From: Acidobacteriota bacterium
Lineage (GTDB): Bacteria > Acidobacteriota > Holophagae > Holophagales > Holophagaceae
Direction of reading: 5' to 3'
Assembly (NCBI GenBank): GCA_021786615.1
Contig: JAJYMZ010000097.1
Coordinates: 1-32,055, forward strand
DNA length: 32,055 bases
The position numbers were made by a program, and so were the translations under genes. Positions within the stretch are counted from its first letter, which is position 1; each line of letters opens with the position of its first letter. The notes under the pieces were generated by a model, which made no database searches, had not been told where the DNA came from, and saw only the letters and a program-made list of their open reading frames with translations. Of the stretch, positions 1-9,574 are shown piece by piece.

Positions 1-987
1 ATCCAGCTGGTGCAGGGTGAGGCCGATGCGATGGTCCGTGACCCGGCCCTGGGGAAAGTTGTAGGTGCGGATCTTTTCGCTGCGGTCACCGCCCCCCACC
101 TGGCTCTTCCGCATGGCCGAGCTGGTGGCATCGGCCTCATCCTGGGCTTTCTGAAGCAATCGTGAACGTAGCACGGTCATGGCTTTGGCCATGTTCTTCA
201 ACTGGCTGCGCTCATCCTGGCATTGCACCACGGTGTTGGTGGGGAGGTGCGTGAGGCGCACCGCGGAGTAGGTGGTGTTCACGCTCTGGCCGCCCTTTCC
301 ACCCGAGCAGAAGGTATCAACCCGCAAGTCCTTCTGGTGGATTTCGATCTCCACGTCTTCGGCTTCGGGCATCACCGCCACGGTGCATGCGGAAGTGTGG
401 ATGCGGCCTTGGGTTTCAGTCTTGGGAACCCGTTGGACGCGGTGCACGCCGCTTTCGAACCGGAACAGGGAATAGGCGCCTTCTCCCTGGATCTCGGCGA
501 TGACTTCCTTGAGTCCGCCCGCATCCGCTTCGCTCTGATCCATCACCGCGACCTTGAATCCGCGCCGCTCCGCGAACCGCGCGTACATCCTGAAGATCTC
601 CGCCGCGAAGAGCGCGGCTTCTTCCCCGCCGGTGCCGGCGCGGACTTCCAGGATCACGTTCTTCTCGTCCTTGGGATCCTTCGGGATCAGCAGCCTGCGC
701 AATTCAGCCTCGCCTTTCTCCAGGGAGGCCTTCAGACCAGGAATTTCCATGGCGGCCATCTCGCGCAAGTCGGCATCCATGGTCTTGTCGTTGAGAATGG
801 CCTCGGCCTGATCCAACTGCTTTTGATGGTTGGCGTGAGTTCTCCAGGCTTCCACCACGGGCTCCAGCTCCGCCCGCAGCTTCGCCAGTTCCCGCAATTT
901 GCTGGAATCGCTCACGAAAGCGGGGTCCTGCAGCTGGGCTTCAACCTCCAGGAATTTGGATTCCAGCGATTCGAGTCGGTCTTTCAT
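1..987 (-). CDS. prfA: Peptide chain release factor 1 (3' end runs off the left edge)
   Basis: Minus strand from ATG at 987: [19 protein letters not shown]...[21 protein letters not shown]...[34 protein letters not shown]...[21 protein letters not shown]. The GGQ motif and RF1 C-terminal motifs are present. The ORF is open at the window edge. Confidence 0.95.
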   Translation of the reverse strand, partial: MKDRLESLESKFLEVEAQLQDPAFVSDSSKLRELAKLRAELEPVVEAWRTHANHQKQLDQAEAILNDKTMDADLREMAAMEIPGLKASLEKGEAELRRLLIPKDPKDEKNVILEVRAGTGGEEAALFAAEIFRMYARFAERRGFKVAVMDQSEADAGGLKEVIAEIQGEGAYSLFRFESGVHRVQRVPKTETQGRIHTSACTVAVMPEAEDVEIEIHQKDLRVDTFCSGGKGGQSVNTTYSAVRLTHLPTNTVVQCQDERSQLKNMAKAMTVLRSRLLQKAQDEADATSSAMRKSQVGGGDRSEKIRTYNFPQGRVTDHRIGLTLHQLD

Positions 988-1011
988 GGGGAAGATCTCC
1001 TATGAAAACAT

Positions 1012-1046
1012 AAAAAAAGAACGGGCCGAAAGCTCGGCCCGTTCTT
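1012..1046 (-). terminator. Rho-independent terminator of rpmE
   Basis: 13-bp perfect stem AAGAACGGGCCGA / TCGGCCCGTTCTT with a 4-nt loop, followed on the minus strand by a T run, just after the rpmE stop. Confidence 0.85.
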
Positions 1047-1059
1047 GGGAGATGAATCG

Positions 1060-1317
1060 CTAGTTTTCGGTGGTGGCTTCGGGAACTACGGTGGCATCGG
1101 CAACCACTGGAGCTTCGGCCTTTTTCGCGTACTTGCGGTTGAAGCGCTCCACCCGGCCGGCCGTGTCCATGTTCTTCTGTTTACCGGTGTAGAAGGGGTG
1201 ACAAGCAGAGCAGACTTCCACGCGCAGCTCTTTTTTGGTCGAGCGGGTCATGAATTCGTTGCCGCACTGGCAGTGTACTTTTACTTCGTGCAGTTCGGGA
1301 TGAATGTTGGTCTTCAT
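1060..1317 (-). CDS. rpmE: 50S ribosomal protein L31
   Basis: [66 protein letters not shown], a typical L31 with Cys pairs. Confidence 0.95.
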   Translation of the reverse strand: MKTNIHPELHEVKVHCQCGNEFMTRSTKKELRVEVCSACHPFYTGKQKNMDTAGRVERFNRKYAKKAEAPVVADATVVPEATTEN

Positions 1318-1489
1318 GTCTGCCTCCTATGACCGACCGGATGCACGTATGCGGCACGCGGCTTGTCCATGCAAGAGGAATAGTTTAGCAAAAGATCCAA
1401 GAGCCCGGAAGCCTTCATTTTGGAGCCCACCCTACGGCCACTTATGCCGGTCCACTAGTGTGATGTTCAAGTTATTTTGACGCGACGGC

Positions 1490-2260
1490 TTACATGCTCT
1501 GGGGCCGCAGCACCCAGCGTTCCGCCAGCCGCCGCTGAAGGCTCAGCGCCGCAATCACCCCTAATTGCAGGGCCAGATTGAAGCTCAGCTCTCCTAAAAC
1601 CATGAAGAGCCCGCGATTGTTCCAATGGAAATGAACCCGCTGGAACACGACCACTTCCATGAAGAACATGAAGGCTGTGAAAGCTATGGTTTCCAGGGCC
1701 CATTGCCAAATGGGCCGCTTCTGCGCGTGGCGCTCTAGCAGGAATCCCGTGTAGGCGCCGTAAAACGTCCGCGTGATCACAAAACCGCGCGTGCTGGTGA
1801 ATCCCAAGGGAATGGACAGCAAGGCCGTGAAGCTGATGGCCATCACCAGCCGCCAGCCATCTCCAAGGCGCTGCCAGTGGCGGCGCATCCAGAAGAATCC
1901 CGCGCCAACTGCCAGGCCATGCACTACCCCGAAAGCCAAGCTGATGTACCAGAGCCAGCCCTGCGCGAACAGGTGCCCGCCCGTGATGGATCCGATGAGC
2001 GCCCCAGCCAGCAGGGAAGTGACATGGCGGTGGCTGAGATCCTTGCCGTCGCCCTCTGAAAGCTCAGCGGCCAGTTCCAATGGGCTTTCCTTGGCATCCA
2101 GAAGCCTCGACATGGGCCCATCTTCCGTGATGCCCAGGGCTTCGGCTTCATCCAGCAAATGCGATTCCAGTTCCCGCAACACCAGTCGGCGCCGCCTCGG
2201 GGGCATGGCCTGGAGGCCGCGCTCCACCTTGTTGAGGTAGGCGGCCAAGGCTCTTTTCAT
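1490..2260 (-). CDS. Membrane protein with N-terminal HAAS-like segment, co-encoded with a PadR regulator
   Basis: Start taken at MKRALAAYLNKVERGLQAMPPRRRRLVLRELESHLLDEAEALG; several hydrophobic segments follow. The start overlaps the PadR stop (ATGA at 2257-2260). Confidence 0.65.
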   Translation of the reverse strand: MKRALAAYLNKVERGLQAMPPRRRRLVLRELESHLLDEAEALGITEDGPMSRLLDAKESPLELAAELSEGDGKDLSHRHVTSLLAGALIGSITGGHLFAQGWLWYISLAFGVVHGLAVGAGFFWMRRHWQRLGDGWRLVMAISFTALLSIPLGFTSTRGFVITRTFYGAYTGFLLERHAQKRPIWQWALETIAFTAFMFFMEVVVFQRVHFHWNNRGLFMVLGELSFNLALQLGVIAALSLQRRLAERWVLRPQSM

Positions 2261-2601
2261 CCCTTGGAGCCCGTTGAGCCGCCCGGCGTCACGAAGCCTT
2301 CCACCATGTTCACGAACTGGCTCCACTGCTTTTTCTTGGCTTCAAGAAAGGTCGAGCCCGCGGGAAGAATGGCGTAATACCGGCGGTCCCGGCCATTGTC
2401 CTGGGTCTGCCAGTAGGACGAGATGAACTCGGCGGCTTCGAGCTTGTGCAAAGCCGGATACAGGGCGCCCTCTTTCAGCGTGTAGGCCCCATGGGTGCGC
2501 TCCAGCACCGTCTCGATGATCTGATAACCGTACATGGGCCCTTCGGTGAGCAACGAAAGCAACAGGATAGGGGTGCTGCCCTTGAGTAGTTCACGGTCCA
2601 T
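2257..2601 (-). CDS. PadR family transcriptional regulator
   Basis: MDRELLKGSTPILLLSLLTEGPMYGYQIIETVLERTHGAYTLKEGALYPALHKLEAAEFISSYWQTQDNGRDRRYYAILPAG: the classic PadR winged-helix signature. Confidence 0.92.
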   Translation of the reverse strand: MDRELLKGSTPILLLSLLTEGPMYGYQIIETVLERTHGAYTLKEGALYPALHKLEAAEFISSYWQTQDNGRDRRYYAILPAGSTFLEAKKKQWSQFVNMVEGFVTPGGSTGSKG

Positions 2602-2677
2602 GGAATCTCCCGGTTTAGTCCTTAAGTCTACCTCGCAAGGCGATGGGAAGGAATCATCAATCGTCGCGCTTTCTCCC

Positions 2678-3904
2678 TCAGCCCTTCATCGCCTCCGCCA
2701 GGGGTGTCCGTGAGGCCCTCCAAGCAGGGAAGAATCCCCCCAGCAAGCCCATCACCAGGCTGAAGGCCACACCTTCCAGCATCAGTACGGGGGTGATGGT
2801 AAAGGCGAAGGTCACATCGCTAAAGGTCTGGAAACTGGTGGTGCCAGTCTGGATACCGTTGGCGAAGAGGGCCAGGAAGGCCCCCAGGACGCCCCCCAGC
2901 CCGCACAGCAGGATGCTTTCCCACTGGAAGCTGGCCAAAATCTCCCGGCGCCGGAAGCCGATGGCGCGCAGCGTCCCGATTTCTTTGGTGCGGCCCGACA
3001 CGGACGCGTACATGGTGTTCATCGCCGCGAAAATCGCGCCCACGGTAAGGATCAGCGTGATGAGGTTGCCCAGGATGCGGATGGGATCGCCGGACTTGGT
3101 GAGCTCCGTGAAATAGGCCTTCTCGCTCACGGCATCCAGTTTCAAGCGCTTGTCCTCGTCCACGCTTGCTTGGAAGGCCTTGAAGCGCTCCGGCGTGTCC
3201 AGGCGCGCCAGCACGGAACTGAAACTCTCCCGCTTGTAGGCTTGCTGGACATCCACCACATCGGACCAGATTTCGGAATCGAAGCTCGACCCCCCTCCAT
3301 CGAAGACACCCACCACTTCCCAGTCGCGCCCTCCCATCTTCAGGTTCCTGCCCAGTTCCATGCCCGTGAAACGCAGCTGCATCTTGCGGGGCACCACCAC
3401 TTCGGAAAGGCCCGGGCGGAACCAGCGCCCCTGCACCAGCCTCACCTGGGGGCGCATGCGGATGCCCGTGGGCTCAAGGCCCCGCACGGTCACATTGGTG
3501 TCGGCGCCATCGGATTTCTGGAAGATTTTAATCACCACCACCTCAGCGCTCACCAGAGGTCCATCGGCATCTTTGGCCACCAGGGGATGCACCTTTAGGA
3601 TGCGGACCTGCCCTCGATCTATGCTGGAGTTCAATTCGAACTGGGCATTGCTGCGCATGACAATGGCCTGATCCGCGCGACCGGAACTGACAAAGGCTTT
3701 CGAAAGGCCTTGGGCTAGCGACAGCACCACCACGAATATGCCCACCACCAGGGCGATGGCGCCCGCGGTGCTGATGGTGGCCACCTTGCGCTGCCAGAGA
3801 CTCCGCAGGTTGTAGCTGAGGGGGATGGGATAGGCGAGGGCCGCCCAGGCCAGCCAGCCCAGATAGCCCAGGAAGACGGCTGCGAGAAGCCCCACGACTA
3901 TCAT
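2678..3904 (-). CDS. ABC transporter permease, FtsX/MacB-like
   Basis: FtsX signature near the C-terminus (TMYASVSGRTKEIGTLRAIGFRRREILASFQWESILL) and membrane segments. Confidence 0.88.
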   Translation of the reverse strand: MIVVGLLAAVFLGYLGWLAWAALAYPIPLSYNLRSLWQRKVATISTAGAIALVVGIFVVVLSLAQGLSKAFVSSGRADQAIVMRSNAQFELNSSIDRGQVRILKVHPLVAKDADGPLVSAEVVVIKIFQKSDGADTNVTVRGLEPTGIRMRPQVRLVQGRWFRPGLSEVVVPRKMQLRFTGMELGRNLKMGGRDWEVVGVFDGGGSSFDSEIWSDVVDVQQAYKRESFSSVLARLDTPERFKAFQASVDEDKRLKLDAVSEKAYFTELTKSGDPIRILGNLITLILTVGAIFAAMNTMYASVSGRTKEIGTLRAIGFRRREILASFQWESILLCGLGGVLGAFLALFANGIQTGTTSFQTFSDVTFAFTITPVLMLEGVAFSLVMGLLGGFFPAWRASRTPLAEAMKG

Positions 3905-5067
3905 CCAATGGACCTCAACCCCTCAATGATGGGGCGCCGCGTGGCCTGGTAGGCCGGAATGAAAGTCGAGAGGAGACCCACGGCAAGGGTGATCCCGAAG
4001 CAAAGCAGCATGGTGGAAGGCAGAAGCGTGAAATCTTCCAGGAAGGGCACCGTAGCCCCCATGCCTTTGCGGATTCCGCCGGCCGCCAAGCCCGCGAGGC
4101 CCACGCCAAGGATCCCGCCTGCGCCCACCAGGAGCATGCCCTCGCCCAGCAAGAGGCTCAAGACCAGTCCCGTGCGGAAACCCATGGCCCTGAGCACCGC
4201 GATCTCGGTGGTGCGCTCGCGGATGGCGATGCTCATGGTGCCGGCCGTGACGATGAGAATGGCCACAAGCACCGCGGCGGTGATGCCCTGGATCATGGCC
4301 GTGATGTTGCCGAGCATCTTCACGAAACTCAGATTGAAGGCGTTCTCGGTCTCGGACAGCGTTTCAGAGGCCGAGTTGGCGTAGTGGTTGTCAATGCGGG
4401 CGCTCAGGCGCGGGATCTCATCGGCGTTGTGGACCCGCAGGAAGAAGGTTCCCACGCTGCCTTTCATCCGGGGCACGCCCTCTGCCAGCACCTTGTAATG
4501 GAAGTGCAGCACATTCTCCTGGCTGGGTTTCGTTCCCTTGAAGATCACCCGGATCGTGAGCCGCGGGTTGATGGGAAAGATCGTTCCCTGAAGCGGCACC
4601 ACATCGCCCACCTTCCATCCGAATTTATCCGCCAAAGCCTGGCCTACGATGCACCCGGTGCCATCCCGGATGAAATCCTGGATCTGGTCCTCGGTCACAC
4701 CCGAAGCGCCGAATTCCTCCTTGAACACCTGGAACAACGTGGTTTCATCCGAGGCGAAATTCGCGAAGAAGTTGTTGGGATCTTTGTAGATCCCGCCGAA
4801 CCATTGCAGATAGGTCGCGGATTCGACTTCCGGCTGTTCCTTCAGGTAGGCCAGGTAGCTCATGGGCAGCACCTGGGCCAGGCCGCTCTTGGCCCGCACC
4901 ACCAGGCGATTGCTTGAAGTGGGATTGTTGGATACCGCGTCCAGGGTCGTGAGCAGCGATTGCAGCACCGTGACCAGGAACACCGAGAGTGTGATGGTGG
5001 AAAGAATCAGGAGCGTGCGCCGTTTGGAACGCATCAGGGACTTGAGGATGAACCGGAGGTACTTCAT
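3901..5067 (-). CDS. ABC transporter permease, FtsX/MacB-like
   Basis: MKYLRFILKSLMRSKRRTLLILSTITLSVFLVTVLQSLL... IRERTTEIAVLRAMGFRTGLVLSLLLGEG. Overlaps the next permease by 4 bp. The ORF track extends upstream to 5091. Confidence 0.88.
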   Translation of the reverse strand: MKYLRFILKSLMRSKRRTLLILSTITLSVFLVTVLQSLLTTLDAVSNNPTSSNRLVVRAKSGLAQVLPMSYLAYLKEQPEVESATYLQWFGGIYKDPNNFFANFASDETTLFQVFKEEFGASGVTEDQIQDFIRDGTGCIVGQALADKFGWKVGDVVPLQGTIFPINPRLTIRVIFKGTKPSQENVLHFHYKVLAEGVPRMKGSVGTFFLRVHNADEIPRLSARIDNHYANSASETLSETENAFNLSFVKMLGNITAMIQGITAAVLVAILIVTAGTMSIAIRERTTEIAVLRAMGFRTGLVLSLLLGEGMLLVGAGGILGVGLAGLAAGGIRKGMGATVPFLEDFTLLPSTMLLCFGITLAVGLLSTFIPAYQATRRPIIEGLRSIG

Positions 5068-5215
5068 CTCGCCTGCCTTCTGCGCTGGCACTCCGAGGGG
5101 GACAGCTCCTTGATTCGATTTTCGATTGACGATTGACGATTGACGATTGGGACCCCCATCGCCGATTGGGCTTCAATCGAAAATCGAAAATCGAAAATCG
5201 AAAATTCTGCCCGAC

Positions 5216-5914
5216 TCACCGGTTCACCTCCACGGTCTTGTCGAACACGCCCTTGTCGAGATGGATCTGGAAGCGGGCGTGGTGCGCGGCCTTGGGGTCG
5301 TGGGTCACGATCAGGATGGTCTTGCCCATGTCGGTGTTGAGCCGCTCCATCAGGTTCAGGACTTCCTCGGCATTCTGGTGGTCTAGGGCGCCCGTGGGCT
5401 CGTCGGCCACCAGCAGGTCGGGATCCCCGACGATGGCCCGGGCGATGGCCACCCGCTGTTCCTGCCCGCCGCTGAGCTGGCGCGGATAGTTGAGCATCTT
5501 GTCCTCGAGATTCACCAGTGCGAGGACTTCTTCGACCCGGTCCCGCCTTTCCCGCCGCGACATCGGGGTGAGCAGCAGGGGCAGTTCCACGTTCTCGAAC
5601 GCCGTGAGCACGGGAATCAGGTTGTAGTTCTGGAAGATGAAACCTACATGGATGTTCCGCCAGGCCGCCAGCTCGTCGTCATCGAGATCGTTCAGCTCGT
5701 AGCCGCAGACTTCCAGGCTGCCTCCCGTGGGCCGGTCAATGCCCGCGATGAGGTTCAGCAGCGTGGTCTTGCCGGATCCTGAGGGCCCCATCAGGGCGTA
5801 GTAGCCTCCCTTGGGAAGGTCGAAATCAATGCCCTGCAGCACGGGAATCTCCAGCGTCTCCCGCCAATAACTTTTCGCGACATCGCGCAGCCTGATGATC
5901 GGCTTGCCATTCAC
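5216..5914 (-). CDS. ABC transporter ATP-binding protein (LolD/MacB type)
   Basis: Walker [17 protein letters not shown], signature [32 protein letters not shown]. Confidence 0.95.
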   Translation of the reverse strand: MNGKPIIRLRDVAKSYWRETLEIPVLQGIDFDLPKGGYYALMGPSGSGKTTLLNLIAGIDRPTGGSLEVCGYELNDLDDDELAAWRNIHVGFIFQNYNLIPVLTAFENVELPLLLTPMSRRERRDRVEEVLALVNLEDKMLNYPRQLSGGQEQRVAIARAIVGDPDLLVADEPTGALDHQNAEEVLNLMERLNTDMGKTILIVTHDPKAAHHARFQIHLDKGVFDKTVEVNR

Positions 5915-5915
5915 T

Positions 5916-7022
5916 TTATTTCGCCTTCACGATAACCTTCGCGCCCGCTTTCAGGTTTTCCGGCGGAGCGACGATGAGTCGCGTGTCGGGCCTGATGCCA
6001 GAGACCTCGAAGCCGATGGGGTTTTCGGCCAGCATGGCTAGGGGTTTCAGCACGGCGGAACCATTCTCCACGGCCCAGGTAAAGCTTTGGCCGTTCCGCT
6101 TGACCACCTGCTCACGGCCCAGCACCACGACATCTTGCGTGTAGGTGTCGCCCAGGAAGGTCACCTTGGCACCCATGTCCGGCACCAGCAATGGATCCTT
6201 TTCCACGAAGGCCACGCGCACGATGATCACGGCTTTCTGGCGGTTGGAACTGGGATAGATCTCCCGAAGCTGGCCCTTCAGCACCTTGGCGCCATCCTTC
6301 CGGCCCTCGAGGGCGTCCACGCGGATCTCCGCGGGCATGCCTTTTTTCAGCTTGGCGATAGAACCCTCGTTCACCTCGACTTCCACTTCCAGCGAGTTGA
6401 AATCCACTAGCACCGCGATGGCATTGATGGCGTTGGCTCCGCCTGCGCTTCCTGGCGCGACGGTCTCGCCGACCTCCGACAATTTCTGGGTCACTACGCC
6501 GGTGAATGGCGCCCGCAGCACCATGCTTTCCAGCAGCGCGTCCTGGTACTTGAGCTGCTCGGTCTGCTGCTTCGCCAAGTTTACAAGACGATCCAGGCTG
6601 GCCTGGTCCAGAATGCCGTCCTTCACCAGTTTCTGGGAGCGTTCCAGGTCCAATTCGGTCTGCGCCAATTGCGAGGCCACCGCGTTGCGCGAGGCCACCA
6701 GATCCGGCGCCTCCAGTTTGGCGATGACCTGGCCCTGCTGGACGCGGCTGCCTTCCTGAACACCAAGCCAGGAGATGCGCCCGAGCACTTTGCTGGAGAG
6801 CGTGGCCCTGGTCCGGGCTACGATATAACCCGAAGCCGTCACCAAAGGATTGCGCTCCCCGGCCTTGAAGACCGTGGGAGGCACCGTGCTCACCTGCACC
6901 GGCGCGTTCTTTTGGGCCACGAATCCACCCACGGCCAGGACGACGATGAGAACTAGAACCAGCCAGCCCCACGGGAAACGTCTGCGTATGACGGATTTCT
7001 TGTTCGCCTGGGCATCGGCCAT
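5916..7022 (-). CDS. Efflux membrane-fusion (HlyD/MacA-like) periplasmic adaptor
   Basis: N-terminal TM, lipoyl-type halves (VQEGSRVQQGQVIAKLEAPDL; LRAPFTGVVTQKLSEVGETVAPG), directly upstream of the ABC ATPase. Confidence 0.9.
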   Translation of the reverse strand: MADAQANKKSVIRRRFPWGWLVLVLIVVLAVGGFVAQKNAPVQVSTVPPTVFKAGERNPLVTASGYIVARTRATLSSKVLGRISWLGVQEGSRVQQGQVIAKLEAPDLVASRNAVASQLAQTELDLERSQKLVKDGILDQASLDRLVNLAKQQTEQLKYQDALLESMVLRAPFTGVVTQKLSEVGETVAPGSAGGANAINAIAVLVDFNSLEVEVEVNEGSIAKLKKGMPAEIRVDALEGRKDGAKVLKGQLREIYPSSNRQKAVIIVRVAFVEKDPLLVPDMGAKVTFLGDTYTQDVVVLGREQVVKRNGQSFTWAVENGSAVLKPLAMLAENPIGFEVSGIRPDTRLIVAPPENLKAGAKVIVKAK

Positions 7023-7081
7023 GGGTCCTCCGAAACGTCAAACCAACAGAGTAGCAAAGCCTCCTTTGTTGATCCTGTCGT

Positions 7082-7352
7082 TCACCAGTGGATTCCCAGG
7101 CTCTCTGCAACTTTGATCGCAGAGTTGAGTCCATCCTCTTGGTATCTGCTTCGCAGATACGCAAGGCTTTCTTCGTTCATCATCTCGTTCACCAGTGGAT
7201 ACCCAGGCTCTCGGCGACTTTGATCGCGGAATTGAGTCCGTCCTCTCGGTATCCGCTGCGCGGATACACGAGGCCTTCTTCGTTGGATAGTTCGTTCACC
7301 AGTGGATACCTAGGCTTTCAGCTACCTTTATCGCGGAATTAAGTCCATCCTC
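7082..7352 (-). repeat. Three-copy 107-bp tandem array containing the 3' end of the FAD oxidoreductase gene
   Basis: 57-nt segments at 7082-7138, 7189-7245 and 7296-7352, each encoding EDGLNSAIKVAESLGIHW*. Spacing is exactly 107 bp; the two spacers each carry a hairpin. Confidence 0.93.
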
Positions 7353-8582
7353 ATGCAGACCGAGCCCCCAGTGGGCGCCGCAGTAGTGGGTACGCCCGAA
7401 AGCGCTGTAGCGGCCGCTGATTTCTTCCCATCTGGCTTGGGACTGGAGGGTGGCCAGGTCGTGGCGGGGATGGTGGAAGACTTCCCGATGCAGGATGCGC
7501 TTGGCATCCAGAAGCTCATCGGCATTGAGGCTCACAAAAATATTGGACTTGGTGTCGAGTGGTTGGAGGCGGTTCATATGATGGCTCAGCACCAATCGGC
7601 CGCGATCCGAGATGGTGCGCACGTTCCTGGCCGCCCAGGCCCGCCGCCGCTTGTCCAGAATGGAAGCATCCGTGTGCATGACCGTGGGGTTGCGATTCGT
7701 GCGGAAAGCGGAAAGGATTTCCCGCTCGGCCTTGGTGGCGTCCCCCAGCAGGGGCAGCACCTGGTCGCCATGGCAGGCGAACACCACATGATCAAAGCGC
7801 AGGGTATCGCCGCCTTCCAGGCGAAGATCGGCACCCTCGAGATTGCGCCGGATCTCCTTGATCCTGGCCCCCAGCACGATGCCGTCCGCGTAGGGTTTCG
7901 TCAGCGGCTCGATGTAGCTCGAGGCGCCACCCTGAATGGTGCGCCAGCGTTGGGTGGGTGCCCCGTTCAGGAAACCTTGATCGCGGAGGAAGACCAGCAG
8001 GGTGAAGGCCGGGAATACATCCATCTGATCGAGCGCCGAGGCCCATACCGCGCTCGCCATGGGATACAGGTAATTCTCGCGGAAGGCCCAACTGAAATGA
8101 TGCTCATCCAGGAATTCACCCAATGAAACATCCTGGCTGGCCCCATCTTCCAGCAGCTGGATCACGAATTTGTTGAAGCGTTGAATTTCACGCCAAAGCG
8201 CGTAGCAGCGCGGGTTGAATGCATTGCTGCGCTGGGCGAGAAGTCCGTTCAATCCACGGGAACACCAGGTGAGCCCCCTTGGGCCGCCATGCAGCGCGAA
8301 GGACATCTCGCTGGCGCGGCTCTCCACTTTCAGCTCGGCCATCAAGCGGCAGAAATTCGGATAGGTCTGACGGTTGTGGACCGTGAAACCCATGTCCACA
8401 AGCAGCCCACCACCGGGCGCATCGGCCATTTCCACGGGCAGCGTGAGGGCATGACCCCCCAGGCGGTCCCGCTTTTCGAACAGGGTCACGCGAAAACGCC
8501 GGCTCAGCAGGTAGGCCGCCGAAAGGCCGGAGATGCCCCCGCCGATGACCGCGATCTTCGCGATGCCGCTGTTCGACGACAT
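7296..8582 (-). CDS. FAD/NAD(P)-binding amine-oxidase-like oxidoreductase
   Basis: KIAVIGGGISGLSAAYLLSRRFRVTLFEKRDRLGGHALT dinucleotide-binding fold; adjacent to a desaturase. Start taken at MSSNSGIAKIAVIGGG. Confidence 0.88.
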   Translation of the reverse strand: MSSNSGIAKIAVIGGGISGLSAAYLLSRRFRVTLFEKRDRLGGHALTLPVEMADAPGGGLLVDMGFTVHNRQTYPNFCRLMAELKVESRASEMSFALHGGPRGLTWCSRGLNGLLAQRSNAFNPRCYALWREIQRFNKFVIQLLEDGASQDVSLGEFLDEHHFSWAFRENYLYPMASAVWASALDQMDVFPAFTLLVFLRDQGFLNGAPTQRWRTIQGGASSYIEPLTKPYADGIVLGARIKEIRRNLEGADLRLEGGDTLRFDHVVFACHGDQVLPLLGDATKAEREILSAFRTNRNPTVMHTDASILDKRRRAWAARNVRTISDRGRLVLSHHMNRLQPLDTKSNIFVSLNADELLDAKRILHREVFHHPRHDLATLQSQARWEEISGRYSAFGRTHYCGAHWGLGLHEDGLNSAIKVAESLGIHW

Positions 8583-8603
8583 TTCTGGCGGCAACCTTGG
8601 CAA

Positions 8604-9437
8604 CTACAGCTCCGGCGCCACTCGGGCAGATTCAGGATAGGGCCGGATGTCCTGGACGATCCGCACCCAGCTCATCATCTTCAAACCATAGAAAGTCAGA
8701 TCAAGTTCCCACCACTTGATGCCCTGGCGGCAGGCATTCATGAAGTGGTGGTGGTTGTTGTGCCAACCCTCCCCCAGGGTGATCAAGGCCAGCAGGAAAT
8801 TGTTGCGGCTATGGTCGCCGGTCTCGAAGCGGCGCGTGCCCCAGAGATGGCTCAGGCTGTTGATGCTGAAGGTGCCATGGAAGAGCAGCACCGTACTCAG
8901 CACGAAACCCCACACCAGCGCGCTCCAGCCGCCGATGCCCGTGAAATGGCCCAGGGCGAAGACCGCGGTGCCCAATAGCCAGGGGCAGATCCAGTGGTAG
9001 GCGCTGATGAACCGCAGTTCGGGATATTTCCCGAAATCGCGGATGTTTTGCTGGTTGTAGTCGTCGAATTTGTCCGAGAGCACCCAGCCCACATGGGACC
9101 ACCAGAAGCTCCGCGCGATGGGCGAATGGATGTCCTGCGCCGTATCCGAATAGCGATGATGGTCTCGATGATGGGCGGCCCACCACAGCACGCCCTTCTG
9201 GGCCGAGGTCTGCGCCACAAAGGCCATGACGAACTGGTTGAAGCGGTTCAGGTGGTATGTGCGGTGCGCGAAATAGCGATGGTACCCCGCCGTCACAGCG
9301 AACATGCGAACGAGGTATAGCAGCACACCGACGAGCACCGCCCACCAGCTGAAGGCCACCACGAACACCGTCAGGCAGGCCAGGTGCAGGAGCACGAAAG
9401 AAACACTGACGACCGTGAGGGGGATCTTCTGCTTCAT
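8604..9437 (-). CDS. Acyl-CoA/acyl-lipid delta-9-type fatty acid desaturase
   Basis: Three histidine boxes: HRYFAHR, HRDHHR, HNNHHH. Confidence 0.93.
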   Translation of the reverse strand: MKQKIPLTVVSVSFVLLHLACLTVFVVAFSWWAVLVGVLLYLVRMFAVTAGYHRYFAHRTYHLNRFNQFVMAFVAQTSAQKGVLWWAAHHRDHHRYSDTAQDIHSPIARSFWWSHVGWVLSDKFDDYNQQNIRDFGKYPELRFISAYHWICPWLLGTAVFALGHFTGIGGWSALVWGFVLSTVLLFHGTFSINSLSHLWGTRRFETGDHSRNNFLLALITLGEGWHNNHHHFMNACRQGIKWWELDLTFYGLKMMSWVRIVQDIRPYPESARVAPEL

Positions 9438-9538
9438 GGGCCTTCCCTGGCCCTCCAGTAAACCATGGGGGGGCAAACGGGCTCAGCCGGAAATTCGGAT
9501 GGCGGGCTCGCTGGTTCGACTCTCCCCCCAACAAACAC

Positions 9539-9566
9539 AGGAGCACAGCTCTTGGGCTGGGCTCCT
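9539..9566 (-). terminator. Hairpin downstream of tRNA-Arg (possible terminator)
   Basis: AGGAGC-a-CAGC ... GCTG-g-GCTCCT inverted repeat 8 bp past the encoded CCA end. Only a weak T-rich tail. Confidence 0.4.
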
Positions 9567-9574
9567 ATGTTCCT

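Noticed and set aside
223-1005. 260-aa plus-strand ORF
   Set aside because: Antisense to prfA; low-complexity His/Gly-rich translation typical of antisense frames in GC-rich DNA.
5115-5208. Short regular repeats as a possible CRISPR array
   Set aside because: Period is 7 nt with no spacers; this is a simple tandem heptamer array.
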